Assembly (NCBI GenBank): GCA_021740425.1
Contig: JAIOZV010000020.1
Location: forward strand, 1 to 32,313
Reading direction: 5' to 3'
From: Bacteroidales bacterium
GTDB lineage: Bacteria; Bacteroidota; Bacteroidia; Bacteroidales; 4484-276
DNA: 32,313 nucleotides
Shown piece by piece: positions 15,690 to 24,096 of the stretch. The position numbers and the translations under genes were made by a program. The notes beneath the pieces were generated by a model that searched no databases, was not told the origin of the DNA, and saw only the letters and a program-made list of their open reading frames with translations. Each line of letters opens with the position of its first letter. Position 1 is the first letter of the stretch.

Positions 15690-17888
15690 ATGAAACATTT
15701 ACTTACTATTGTTTGCGCAACCCTCCTGCTAACGTACTCTCCGCAAATATTTTCGCAGCCAACAGAAAAACTGCTTACCCTCGAAAAGGTTATGAATTCA
15801 AGGGAGTTTTCTCCAAAATCTGTTCGTGGAATTCGTCCCATGCTTGATGGTGAAAATTTCACACAAATAAAAAGCGATTCAATAAATGCCTACAACTATG
15901 CAACCGGAAAACTATCGCGGGTTATAGTAAGCTCGGATGAGCTAACTCCTGAGGGCAGGGACAAATCTATTCCTATCAACAACTACAAGTTTAATTCTGA
16001 TGAAACAAAAATCCTTTTCGCTTCCGAAACCGAATCTATTTACCGCAGGTCTTCCAAATCAGAATACTTTATTTTTGACCTTGGCACACGAAAACTCCGG
16101 GCACTTTCAGCAAATGGAAAACAACAATTGGCCGATTTTTCTCCCGATTCAAAAAGGGCAGCCTTTGTGCGCAAAAACAATATCTTTATCACCGACCTCA
16201 CCACCGGTGATGAGCGGCAAATAACCTTCGACGGGAAAATCAATTCGATAATCAACGGAACCACAGATTGGGTTTATGAAGAGGAATTCTCGATAGTAAA
16301 AGGCTTTTGCTGGTCACCTGATGGCAAAAAAATCGCTTTCATGCGCTTCGATGAATCAGGGGTAAAAGAATGGAATCTCACCTATTATGGTAATCTATAT
16401 CCCGAATTGTATAAATACAAATACCCAAAAGCCGGCGAAGATAATTCCATAGTTTCTGTTCATGTGTATGACCTCGAAACCGCAAAAACCATTAACGTAG
16501 ATTTAGGAACAGAAACTGACCAATATATCCCGCGAATAAAATTTGCCGGGAATCATGGAAAGCTGGCTATTTTAAGAACAAACAGGCTTCAAAACAAATT
16601 CGAAATACTATTTGCCGATGTTGAGAGTGGCGCTTCGGAAGTTGTTTACGAAGAAACCAACAATTACTACATCGAAGACGGGAATTATGATAACATACAT
16701 TTTCTGGAAAATGAAAAACACATTGTGCTAACAAGCGAAAGGTCCGGTTTTAATCATATCTATTCATACGCTATCGAAACCGGGGAGTTGTTTCCAATTA
16801 CTTCCGGCAATTGGGATGTTACAGATTTATTGGGTTTAGATGAGAAAACGGGAAAGGTCTATTATGCTTCGGCAGAGGTTTCACCCCTCGACAGGAATAT
16901 TTATGTGGTTGATTTTGACGGGAGAAATAAAAAGTCGTTAAGCCCTGAAGCCGGAACGAACAGCGCAAGTTTTAGTGCAGGATTTAAATATTTTATCAAA
17001 ACATGGTCGGATGCCAACACACCACCTGTAACTACCGTGAATAAAGGCAAAAACGGAAACCTGATTCGTGTGCTCGAAAACAACGATGATCTTGTAGGCG
17101 TACGTGAAGATTACGGCCTGCAAAACGTAGAGTTTTTTACAATTACAACTTCCGAAGGCATTAAACTCAACGCCTCAAAAATTTTACCTTATAATTTTGA
17201 TGCCAATAAAAAGTATCCTGTACTTTTTGACATTTACAACGGCCCGGGATCCCAAACTGTGAGAAACAATTTTGGCTATGGTGATATGTGGCATCAATAC
17301 CTTGCACAGGAGGGAATTATGGTTGTTTCGGTTGACACAAGGGGTACAGGGGCCCGGGGGGAAGAATTTAAAAAAATGACCTATCGGGAATTGGGGAAAT
17401 ACGAAACCATCGATATGATCGAAGCCGCCAAATATCTGGGTTCACTCGATTATGTGGATGAAGAGAAAATCGGAATTTTTGGATGGAGCTATGGCGGATA
17501 TATGTCTGCTTTGTGTATGACCAAAGGGGCAGAAATTTTTGACGCAGGTATTGCCGTTGCCCCGGTTACCAACTGGCGATATTATGACAATATTTACACC
17601 GAACGCTTTATGCGCACACCACAGGAAAATCCCGATGGCTACGATGATAATTCCCCAATCAACCATGTGGAAAAACTCGAAGGTCCTTTTCTGCTGGTTC
17701 ATGGTATGGCCGATGATAATGTGCATCATCAAAACAGCATCGACCTGATCACAGCGCTGGTTGCCGCTGATAAAGATTTCGACATGATGTTTTATCCCAA
17801 CTCAAACCATGGCATTTATACCGGGAAAAACACCAGGTTTCATCTGTATGAAAAAATGACCGCTTTCCTGGTGAACCACCTGAAGTAA
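15690..17888 (+). CDS. Dipeptidyl peptidase IV (S9B serine peptidase)
   Basis: This secreted or periplasmic peptidase has 732 residues and removes X-Pro or X-Ala dipeptides from peptide N-termini. The signal peptide covers residues 1-22 (hydrophobic core LLTIVCATLLL, cut near IFS-QP). Residues about 40-480 are the eight-bladed DPPIV_N propeller, with DWVYEEEF at 193-200 supplying the Glu pair that anchors the substrate amino terminus. The alpha/beta hydrolase domain follows, with FDIYNGPGS and the triad Ser600 (GWSYGG), Asp675 (ADDNVH) and His707 (NSNHG). The Asp-to-His spacing of 32 equals that of human DPP4. Length and motifs are complete, so it should be active. It stands alone on the plus strand, divergent from the tRNA. 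The ATG at 15690 gives the proper signal peptide. Confidence 0.96.
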   Translation: MKHLLTIVCATLLLTYSPQIFSQPTEKLLTLEKVMNSREFSPKSVRGIRPMLDGENFTQIKSDSINAYNYATGKLSRVIVSSDELTPEGRDKSIPINNYKFNSDETKILFASETESIYRRSSKSEYFIFDLGTRKLRALSANGKQQLADFSPDSKRAAFVRKNNIFITDLTTGDERQITFDGKINSIINGTTDWVYEEEFSIVKGFCWSPDGKKIAFMRFDESGVKEWNLTYYGNLYPELYKYKYPKAGEDNSIVSVHVYDLETAKTINVDLGTETDQYIPRIKFAGNHGKLAILRTNRLQNKFEILFADVESGASEVVYEETNNYYIEDGNYDNIHFLENEKHIVLTSERSGFNHIYSYAIETGELFPITSGNWDVTDLLGLDEKTGKVYYASAEVSPLDRNIYVVDFDGRNKKSLSPEAGTNSASFSAGFKYFIKTWSDANTPPVTTVNKGKNGNLIRVLENNDDLVGVREDYGLQNVEFFTITTSEGIKLNASKILPYNFDANKKYPVLFDIYNGPGSQTVRNNFGYGDMWHQYLAQEGIMVVSVDTRGTGARGEEFKKMTYRELGKYETIDMIEAAKYLGSLDYVDEEKIGIFGWSYGGYMSALCMTKGAEIFDAGIAVAPVTNWRYYDNIYTERFMRTPQENPDGYDDNSPINHVEKLEGPFLLVHGMADDNVHHQNSIDLITALVAADKDFDMMFYPNSNHGIYTGKNTRFHLYEKMTAFLVNHLK

Positions 17889-17891
17889 AGT

Positions 17892-17928
17892 TTTGATCTT
17901 TTCGTGGCTGCAAATAGTTTTATCTTTG
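17892..17928 (+). promoter_or_regulatory. Candidate promoter of hypC
   Basis: TTTG at 17892-17895 and TATCTTTG at 17921-17928 lie in the 68-base gap between the peptidase and hypC. The -7 box is exact; the spacing of 25 is longer than preferred. A start near 17935 would give a short leader to the ATG at 17957, suggesting hypC is transcribed independently. Confidence 0.45.
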
Positions 17929-17956
17929 CTGCCATTAACTTTTAAATCTTGCAATT

Positions 17957-18220
17957 ATGTGTTTAAGCGTACCGGCACAGGTAATGAAAATTGAAGGCGA
18001 AAATGCAGAAGTTTCCGTTGGAGGCACCATGATGAGCGCCAATCTGAGCATGGTGGATGATGTACATGTTGGCGATTACATTTTGCTGCACACCGGGTTT
18101 GCCCTGCAAAAAATTGATGCCGATGAAGCTGCAGAAACTCTAAAAACTTTCAGTGAGTTCGATGAATTGAATCAGGCCCTCGACCAGGAGGAATTGCAGA
18201 CCGGTAAACGCATCGTGTAA
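17957..18220 (+). CDS. hypC: HypC/HupF-family hydrogenase maturation chaperone
   Basis: This small cytoplasmic protein has 87 residues and starts MCLSVPAQV; Cys2 is the essential residue that holds iron with HypD in known HypC proteins. A compact beta-barrel (EVSVGGTMMSANLSMVDDVHVGDYILLHTGFALQKID) and an acidic C-terminal helix (EEAAETL-type, here DEAAETLKTF) complete the family pattern. In known systems HypC carries the Fe(CN)2CO unit from HypD to the large subunit of [NiFe] hydrogenase. Here no hypD, hypE, hypF, hypA/B or hydrogenase gene is adjacent on either side, so it is an isolated copy. Either the rest lies elsewhere in the genome, or the protein has another partner. Family assignment is firm; its role here is open. 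Confidence 0.93.
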   Translation: MCLSVPAQVMKIEGENAEVSVGGTMMSANLSMVDDVHVGDYILLHTGFALQKIDADEAAETLKTFSEFDELNQALDQEELQTGKRIV

Positions 18221-18263
18221 TACTTCATTTTGAAATCTGTAATACTCCACGATATTCAGACCA

Positions 18264-18498
18264 CTATTTTAGGAAGATATCAGAAAATTCTTTTAAGCCA
18301 GGGTATTCGTTCAGCAACTCCTTGATTCCCGGAGCTAAAGCCACCGGATTACTAAAAACTTGCGCTTTGGTAAAGGTTTTCGCGGAAAGCCGCGAAATTC
18401 AACCGGAGCATAGAAAACCTCATTTTTCCAAATCCAAGCCTTAGTAGAAAAAAAGATTCCTCGAAGGAAACAAACCTTATTAGCTTATTCTTCCCCAT
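18264..18498 (-). pseudogene. Possible eroded coding remnant
   Basis: On the minus strand a 48-codon frame from the ATG at 18498 begins MGKNKLIRF, which recalls the N-terminus of Bacteroidetes TrmB tRNA methyltransferase, but the rest does not fit that family. In another frame, ending at the stop 18264-18266, the sequence ALAPGIKELLNEYPGLKEF reads like a real protein end. A third frame in between gives KAWIWKNEVFYAPVEFRGF. Protein-like text spread over three frames suggests a frameshifted remnant, but the pieces are too short to name and may be coincidence. Confidence 0.25.
18378..18397. repeat. Perfect 8-bp hairpin
   Basis: TTTCGCGG and CCGCGAAA flank an AAAG loop. The stem is GC-rich for this region and has no T run on either strand, so it is not an obvious intrinsic terminator. 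It may still halt or protect transcripts between the convergent genes. Confidence 0.5.
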
Positions 18499-18578
18499 CG
18501 TTCCATTGAACGAACTTTATTGGACTCCCCATTCCTTAGACCAAAAAAACATTGAATTATTAAAACTTTAACCTGACA

Positions 18579-18596
18579 GTCCTGAATTATCAGGAT
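18579..18596 (-). terminator. Weak hairpin after the GH65 gene
   Basis: TCCTGA-ATTA-TCAGGA forms a 6-bp stem, with one further G-T pair outside, about 32 bases beyond the GH65 stop on the minus strand. A T7 run occurs roughly 25 bases further on. It is a plausible end of the sugar operon, but weak. Confidence 0.3.
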
Positions 18597-18627
18597 TGTT
18601 AATGATAATTTCCTGAAGTTTCAATCT

Positions 18628-21600
18628 TTACTTTATTCCATCTTTAATTTCAATTTGTTTGCCATTGACCCAGAAAACAACCCCTTTATCTTTGCCTTCA
18701 TATTTTAGGCCTATTTCGTTGCGCAAAATTTCCAGCTTAAATCGGTTTCCCTGTAAAGAAATCCCAAAACGGATGCTTCGCCAATGCTTTGGTAAATGTG
18801 GATTGATGTTGAGTTTCCCATCCCTCACATCCACGCCGGCGTAGGTTTGAAGCGCCACGAGGATGGTGCCGGCCATTACTCCTGCATGGATACCTTCGGC
18901 GGTAGTGCCTCCCTGTATGTCGTTGAAATCACTCGAAAGGGCATCGCTGTAAAGCTCCCAACTCAGCCTTTCATCGCCGATCATATTGGCGAGCTGGGCA
19001 TGAACCACGCGTGAAAGCGTGGATCCATGAGAGGTGCGCTTCAGGTAATATTCAAGATTGTCTTTCAGGTAATCAGCCTTTAAATGATATCCCAATTTTT
19101 CGAGGATTCCTGTTACTTCAGGCTCGGGAAGGTTGTAAAAGGTCATCAGGGTATCGGCCTGCTTTGCCACTTTGTAATCGTCGGCAGTTTTACCTTCGGC
19201 TTTCAAAAGGCGATCCATGCGATACACATTGCCGTATTTTTCACGGAAAAAGTCCCAGTCCAGTTCTTTCAATTCAAAATAGCCGTCGTATTGCGCCAGA
19301 ATATCATTTTGAATCACGATGTTGAGCTTGTGCGAGATATCTTTCCAATTTTTTAATTCATCTTCAGTTAAATTGATTTTTGATTTGATCTCTGTTTGCT
19401 GATCTTCATCAAAAATATTGAGGATGTCGAAAGCGCGCTCCATGGCCCAGGCCACCATCAGGTTGGTGTAGGTATTGTCTTTTAGTCCGCCTTCGTGCGA
19501 ATCGGGGTATGCTTCGTGGAACTCATCCGGCCCCATCACATTTTTTATGGAAATGCGTCCCGACTTTTCGTCTTTGTAAGTTTTGCTTGCCCAAAACCTG
19601 CAAATTTCAAGGAACATTTCGGCTCCATAGTTAAGGATGAAATCCTTGTCGCCTGTAATTTTCAGGTATTCCCACACATTATAGGCGATGGCCAGTGAAA
19701 CATGCCGTTGCAGCGAGCTGTAATCGTCGCCCCACTCGCCGGTGAGCGGGTTGAGGTGAATTACCTGGGTTTCTTCGCGACCGTCGCTGCCGCTTTGCCA
19801 CGGAAACATTGCACCTTTATAACCATATTCGGCGGCATATTCGCGGGCTTTTTCCAGGCGGCGGTACCGATACATCAGGATAGATTTGGCTGCTTCCGGA
19901 AAATGCATGGCATAAAACGGGAGAATGAATAATTCATCCCAGAAAATATGACCACGGTAGGCTTCGCCATGCAAGCCGCGTGCGGTGATACTCGCATCGA
20001 TATTTTTGTTGTGAGGCGAAAACGAAACCATGAGATGATACAGGTGCATGCGCATCAGCTTTTGCGAAAGGCGGTCACCTTCGATTTGTACATCAATTTC
20101 GTTCCAGATTTTCTGCCATTCGGCTTCACTTTCTTCGAGCAGCCAGTCGAAAGATTCTACCAACATGGCACTTACTTTTGCTTTGGCTAAAGGTTTTTCG
20201 GTATCGTCGGGCCTGGAGGTGTATATGGAAACTATCTTTTCGACTTTCAAAACTTGTTGTTTTTTGACTTCAACCTCAAAAATTGATTCTACCTTTCCCG
20301 GTGAAGTGGTGGAGGTGATTTCAGGTTCGAAATCTTGCCGATCTATGAAAGTCTTGATTTTTGCAGCCTCAGCAATTTCAATTCCTGATTGGGTGGTCTC
20401 AACGCTGAGCCAGCTCAGGTTGCCTTCAAATCCTGCTTCTTTGGGCTGGAGATGTTGCTGATTGAGCTGCCGGTAACGGGCCACCCCATCGTTGATGATA
20501 TCCCCGTCGAGGGTGGATTTTACAGAAATTTTTCCTTCATAATTAATCGGGGAGATGCTGTATTCCAAAGCTGCCAAATGCGGATCGGCCATGGATGCCA
20601 GGCGTCGCGACTGGATCAGGGTTTCTTTGCCGTCCTTTTCGCGAACAGTTACAACCTTTGAAAAAACGCCTGTTTTGAAATCGATGTTTCTGAAAATATC
20701 AACAATTTCCGAATTGTCAGGGTCAAACCATTCTCCATTTTCAATTTTAAAAGTGACAGGCAGCCAGTTGGGGGCATTCACAAAATCTTCGTTTTCGATA
20801 TCACGATCCGAAACTTTTGAAGTCAGGCGATTATACAGCCCGGCAATGTAAGTTCCGGGATAATTGGATTCGCCGGCAACCAACTCTTCCATGGCTCCAC
20901 GGGTTCCAAAGTATCCGTTTCCCACAGCTAAAAGCGCTTCCCTGGATTTTTCCTTTTTAGGATCGTAATCCGTAAAACTCACCGACCAATTGTCTTCGTC
21001 AAGGCCGGTTTTAAACCAATCTTCGATGCCTTCGAGCCCGATGTCACCGATGTCGCTCACAACAATATCAGCTCCATTTTGGCGGAGTTCTTTATGATTT
21101 TCCTCACGGGCAATGCCGAGCACGAGACCGAAGTTTCCTTTTTTTCCGGCCTGTACGCCTGAAACGGCATCTTCAACCACCACAGATTTATCGTAGCTTA
21201 CACCGAGATTGTCGGCAGCTACCGTGAAAATATCAGGTTCAGGTTTGCCGTGTAAGCCAAGTTCTGCAGAAACGACACCATCCACGCGGGTTTCAAAAAG
21301 ATCGAGAATGCCGGCGGCTTCCAAAACTACCTTGCAGTTTTTGCTGGAGGAAGCTACACCCACTTTGATGCCCTTGGAAATTAATTCTTTTATCAATGCC
21401 ACGGTGGTGGGATAAACCTGAACGCCATCGCGATCCAGCACTTCGTTGAAAACCTGATTTTTGCGGTTTCCAAGCCCGCAAACGGTTTCCAATTCGGGAT
21501 TGTCCGAAGGGTCACCGAAAGGAATTCCAATGCCCCGATGTTCGAGAAACGATTGAACGCCTTTATAACGGGGCTTTCCGTCAACGTAAGGCAGGTAGTC

Positions 21601-21762
21601 GCGTTCGTGGTTAAATTCCCGAAAGGGGGTATTGGTTTTTGCCGACCATGCTTTCAGAAAGTCGTCGAACATTTTTTTCCAGGCTGCGCTATGCACCAGC
21701 GCCGTTTGCGTTATCACGCCATCCAGGTCGAATATTACTGCGGAGAAAGATCTAGTTTGCAT
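18628..21762 (-). CDS. Beta-phosphoglucomutase - GH65 glycoside phosphorylase fusion
   Basis: This two-enzyme cytoplasmic protein has 1044 residues. Residues 1-245 are a HAD-superfamily beta-phosphoglucomutase: nucleophile Asp12 and Asp14 in FDLDGVI, VASSSKN at about 137-142, GKPEPDIF at 172-179, and VVEDAVSG with Glu197/Asp198. Residues about 255-1044 are a GH65 phosphorylase: FWDELF at 607-612, WQSGSDGREET at 655-665, catalytic Glu747 in GPDEFHE, and the phosphate-binding loop HGSTLSR late in the barrel. GH65 enzymes phosphorolyse alpha-glucosides to beta-glucose-1-phosphate, which the mutase turns into glucose-6-phosphate, so the fusion joins consecutive steps. The exact substrate (maltose, trehalose, kojibiose or other) cannot be read here. 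It is the last gene of the sugar operon, nine bases after the toxin gene. No signal peptide; ATG start. Confidence 0.94.
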   Translation of the reverse strand: MQTRSFSAVIFDLDGVITQTALVHSAAWKKMFDDFLKAWSAKTNTPFREFNHERDYLPYVDGKPRYKGVQSFLEHRGIGIPFGDPSDNPELETVCGLGNRKNQVFNEVLDRDGVQVYPTTVALIKELISKGIKVGVASSSKNCKVVLEAAGILDLFETRVDGVVSAELGLHGKPEPDIFTVAADNLGVSYDKSVVVEDAVSGVQAGKKGNFGLVLGIAREENHKELRQNGADIVVSDIGDIGLEGIEDWFKTGLDEDNWSVSFTDYDPKKEKSREALLAVGNGYFGTRGAMEELVAGESNYPGTYIAGLYNRLTSKVSDRDIENEDFVNAPNWLPVTFKIENGEWFDPDNSEIVDIFRNIDFKTGVFSKVVTVREKDGKETLIQSRRLASMADPHLAALEYSISPINYEGKISVKSTLDGDIINDGVARYRQLNQQHLQPKEAGFEGNLSWLSVETTQSGIEIAEAAKIKTFIDRQDFEPEITSTTSPGKVESIFEVEVKKQQVLKVEKIVSIYTSRPDDTEKPLAKAKVSAMLVESFDWLLEESEAEWQKIWNEIDVQIEGDRLSQKLMRMHLYHLMVSFSPHNKNIDASITARGLHGEAYRGHIFWDELFILPFYAMHFPEAAKSILMYRYRRLEKAREYAAEYGYKGAMFPWQSGSDGREETQVIHLNPLTGEWGDDYSSLQRHVSLAIAYNVWEYLKITGDKDFILNYGAEMFLEICRFWASKTYKDEKSGRISIKNVMGPDEFHEAYPDSHEGGLKDNTYTNLMVAWAMERAFDILNIFDEDQQTEIKSKINLTEDELKNWKDISHKLNIVIQNDILAQYDGYFELKELDWDFFREKYGNVYRMDRLLKAEGKTADDYKVAKQADTLMTFYNLPEPEVTGILEKLGYHLKADYLKDNLEYYLKRTSHGSTLSRVVHAQLANMIGDERLSWELYSDALSSDFNDIQGGTTAEGIHAGVMAGTILVALQTYAGVDVRDGKLNINPHLPKHWRSIRFGISLQGNRFKLEILRNEIGLKYEGKDKGVVFWVNGKQIEIKDGIK

Positions 21763-21770
21763 TAAGAAAT

Positions 21771-22076
21771 TTATTTATGTTTTAATTTTTTCGGATTTTG
21801 TCTGTTATCGAAAAGAGTGATGAGATGTATCTCGTCTCCTTCAATTTTATAATAAATTGTTGTTTGGGATGAACGAACAAGTCTTCGGAATTGTGGGAAA
21901 TCTTCACTTTTGGGAAACAAATGTGGATTTGATAAAATGAGTTTAATATTATGATCCAAAAGTTTTGAGAAGTTTCTAATTTCTTTCTCCGTCCATCGAA
22001 ACTCAAGATAATCGATGATTGCTTGTAAATTATTCAGAGCCTCATCCGACCAAACGATTCTAAAGGTACTTTTCAT
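21771..22076 (-). CDS. ParE/RelE-family toxin
   Basis: This type II toxin has 101 residues when started at the ATG at 22076 (MKSTFRIVWSDEAL). A longer frame from a TTG at 22121 would lie largely inside the antitoxin and is not used. The fold pattern is typical: a first strand FRIVWS, two helices (ALNNLQAIIDYLEF and EIRNFSKLLDHNIKLIL), the P-x-L-F-P turn, then strands with RRLVRSSQTTIYYKI and IHLITLFDNRQNP. ParE members poison gyrase and RelE members cut mRNA on the ribosome; the sequence does not let me choose. An AGGAGG lies 12 bases before the ATG (22089-22094), within the antitoxin gene. The start overlaps the antitoxin end by 17 bases, the usual coupled arrangement. It sits inside the sugar operon. 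Confidence 0.88.
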   Translation of the reverse strand: MKSTFRIVWSDEALNNLQAIIDYLEFRWTEKEIRNFSKLLDHNIKLILSNPHLFPKSEDFPQFRRLVRSSQTTIYYKIEGDEIHLITLFDNRQNPKKLKHK

Positions 22077-22287
22077 AAATATTTTTAACCTCCTCGTGGG
22101 AGTGCGTTTTTCCTTTTTCAAAATCTGAAATACCTCTTAAAACAGATTCTTTTTCAGCATCTGAAATTACTTTTCCTTTTGCGTTCTGATGTGAATCCAT
22201 CATCGTTTTTAGTTCTTCAATCAATGAAGCATCACTTAAACGGGTAATCCTTTCAATCAATCCGAGTTTTTCGGTTTGTATATCCAT
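22060..22287 (-). CDS. Cognate antitoxin of the ParE/RelE toxin
   Basis: This is a 75-residue protein starting MDIQTEKLGLIERI at the ATG 22287. A frame running further upstream from a GTG at 22344 would overlap the end of the GH13 gene and is less likely. The N-terminal half (LIERITRLSDASLIEELKTMMD) is a short helical segment common in Bacteroidetes antitoxins. The C-terminal half (SDAEKESVLRGISDFEKGKTHSHEEVKNIYEKYL) is the toxin-wrapping part, with the recurrent G-x-x-D-x-x-x-G-x-x-x-SHEEV pattern. No clear DNA-binding domain is present, so it may rely on the operon promoter or on a weak local one. It begins 41 bases after the GH13 stop and overlaps the toxin start. Confidence 0.85.
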   Translation of the reverse strand: MDIQTEKLGLIERITRLSDASLIEELKTMMDSHQNAKGKVISDAEKESVLRGISDFEKGKTHSHEEVKNIYEKYL

Positions 22288-22328
22288 TTTTAAATTGTTT
22301 AATAAAATTAATTTAATCATTTTTGGGC

Positions 22329-24053
22329 CTAAAGTTTCAGCCACAAATACTCAAACGGTTTCATGGTGAGGCTTAGTTCTTTCTCGTTGTAATCGGCATA
22401 GTTGCCAAACATATCTATCCAGCTTATTTCGGGAAGTATGTTTAATTTAAAGGTTTGTGTTTCGGAAGACAGATTTTGAATAATGAGCAAGCGTTGTGTT
22501 GACCATTTTCGAATATAGGCCAGGATGTGTTTATCCACTTTTCCATCGGGGTAGGCAGCTCCTATCCACTGAATAGATCCCCGCCCAAAGGCCTTGTACT
22601 GTTTTCTTATCCTGAGCTGGTTGGATATTTTGGCAAAAACCTGCCTTGAAAGGCTGTTCAGATCATTCAGGTCAAATTCGAGCTGCTCCCAATCAATTTT
22701 TCCACGAACCAGAAACCTTGTATCATCTTTACCGGTTTCCTTTATTTTTTCACGGTAATAATCCTCATCATTCAATTTCCCAAACTCGTCACCATAATAA
22801 ATAATGGGTGTACCCGGCAAAGTAAGCATGACGGAATAGGCAAGTGCTATTTTTTCGGGATTCCGATCCATCAGCTCCGATAATCTTGCCGAAATACCTT
22901 CTCCCATGCGGAAATCCCATTCGGGTTTGTGGCAATAATTTTTATGAATGTAGGCTCTGTCTTCTTCCGAAACGTAAACCAGCTCAAGGCTCAGCTCGTC
23001 GTGGCAGCGCAGAAACGTAAACCACTGGGCATTTTCGGGTATCTCCGGTGTTACTTCCTTGCTCAGGGTTTTACGGATGGGCTCGTTGTTTTGCATTGCG
23101 ATGGCCTTAAAAATCTGGGGCATTAGCGGGAAATGATATCCGGCATGACATTCATCACCGTCACCAAAATATTTCACCACTTCAACAGGTTTCTGACAGG
23201 CTTCGGCTAAGAGTAAAGTGTTGGGTCTGATGTAATCGAGTACAGCCCTGAAAAATTTAACGATCGTATGTGTTAATGGCAGGTTTTCACAATCCGTTCC
23301 TTCTTCTTTCCAGAGATAAGGAATGGCATCGGCCCGGAAACCATCCACACCTTCGCCCAGCCAAAACAACAGATTTTTCGACATCTCAGTCAGGACTTTT
23401 GGGTTCCTGTAATTCAGATCGGGTTGAAACCCAAAGAAGCGATGAAAATAGAACCACTCACCGTCTTTTTCCCAGTTGCTGTTTTCCATACCTTTAAAAA
23501 GCAGTCGTGTTTGGGTGTAGCGGTTGGTGTCCTTGTTCCAGATATAATAATCCCGGTATGGGTTTTCAGAACCTTTTCGGGATTCCTGAAACCAGGGATG
23601 CTGGTCGGAGGTATGGTTCATGGCAATGTCGAAAATTACCCGAAGGTTTCTCTTGTGGGCTTCATCCAAAAAAGTGCTGAAAACCTTTCGCTTTTCTTCA
23701 TCGGAAGCTTCGGCAGGCAAACCAAGCAATTCGTCCCTCACTTTGGTGTATTCACGAATATCGAATCCGGCATCGCGCATGGGGGAATCGAGAATTGGCA
23801 GCAACCACAAACAGGTTACTCCAAGGTTTTGCAGGTAATCAAGTTTCTCAGTTAATCCACCAAAATCAGTATTGAAAAGATCAACATACAATGAATACAC
23901 AATGGCATCTTTATACCATTCCGGCTCCTGAGGTTTGACTGTCGTGCTGTTTCTGAAATCGTCAAGATAGTGTAAGAATTGGGTTAACTGGTCTTCGTGT
24001 GTTTCGTTATAAAGCACATGCCATGATTGCCTGAGAATGTCTGTTTCTTTCAT
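22329..24053 (-). CDS. Trehalose-synthase-like GH13 enzyme (cytoplasmic)
   Basis: This protein has 574 residues, no signal peptide and an ATG start. The sequence follows the TreS group of GH13, which interconverts maltose and trehalose: EWYKDAIVYSLYV (45-57), DSPMRDAGFDI (89-99), MNHTSDQHPWF (145-155), nucleophile Asp242 in GFRADAIPYL, EGTDCENLP (251-259), acid Glu284 in LLLAEA, FGDGDECHAGYHFPLMPQ (296-313), and transition-state Asp352 in RCHDELS. Two things differ from usual TreS. The calcium-binding D-x-N-G-D-G-x-G-D loop after the first strand is reduced to NTDFGG. The B-barrel end (LNDEDYYREKIKETGKDD) also differs. It could therefore be a hydrolase or transglucosidase instead. It lies between the GH31 gene and the toxin-antitoxin pair in one direction of transcription. 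Confidence 0.85.
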   Translation of the reverse strand: MKETDILRQSWHVLYNETHEDQLTQFLHYLDDFRNSTTVKPQEPEWYKDAIVYSLYVDLFNTDFGGLTEKLDYLQNLGVTCLWLLPILDSPMRDAGFDIREYTKVRDELLGLPAEASDEEKRKVFSTFLDEAHKRNLRVIFDIAMNHTSDQHPWFQESRKGSENPYRDYYIWNKDTNRYTQTRLLFKGMENSNWEKDGEWFYFHRFFGFQPDLNYRNPKVLTEMSKNLLFWLGEGVDGFRADAIPYLWKEEGTDCENLPLTHTIVKFFRAVLDYIRPNTLLLAEACQKPVEVVKYFGDGDECHAGYHFPLMPQIFKAIAMQNNEPIRKTLSKEVTPEIPENAQWFTFLRCHDELSLELVYVSEEDRAYIHKNYCHKPEWDFRMGEGISARLSELMDRNPEKIALAYSVMLTLPGTPIIYYGDEFGKLNDEDYYREKIKETGKDDTRFLVRGKIDWEQLEFDLNDLNSLSRQVFAKISNQLRIRKQYKAFGRGSIQWIGAAYPDGKVDKHILAYIRKWSTQRLLIIQNLSSETQTFKLNILPEISWIDMFGNYADYNEKELSLTMKPFEYLWLKL

Positions 24054-24096
24054 TTCGAGGAGTTATTATTTGGTTATTGTGAAAAACAATGTGAAA

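Larger units (their letters stand above)
18221..18627. other. Intergenic gap between convergent hypC and the GH65 fusion
   Basis: These 407 bases separate two convergent genes. I find no intact gene. The stretch contains two hairpins (18378-18397 and 18579-18596) and short minus-strand coding-like fragments, listed separately. Confidence 0.6.

Noticed and set aside
22060..22344. Longer antitoxin starting at GTG 22344
   Set aside because: It would overlap the GH13 stop and add MAETLGPKMIKLILLNNLK, which is unlike antitoxin N-termini; the ATG at 22287 is preferred.
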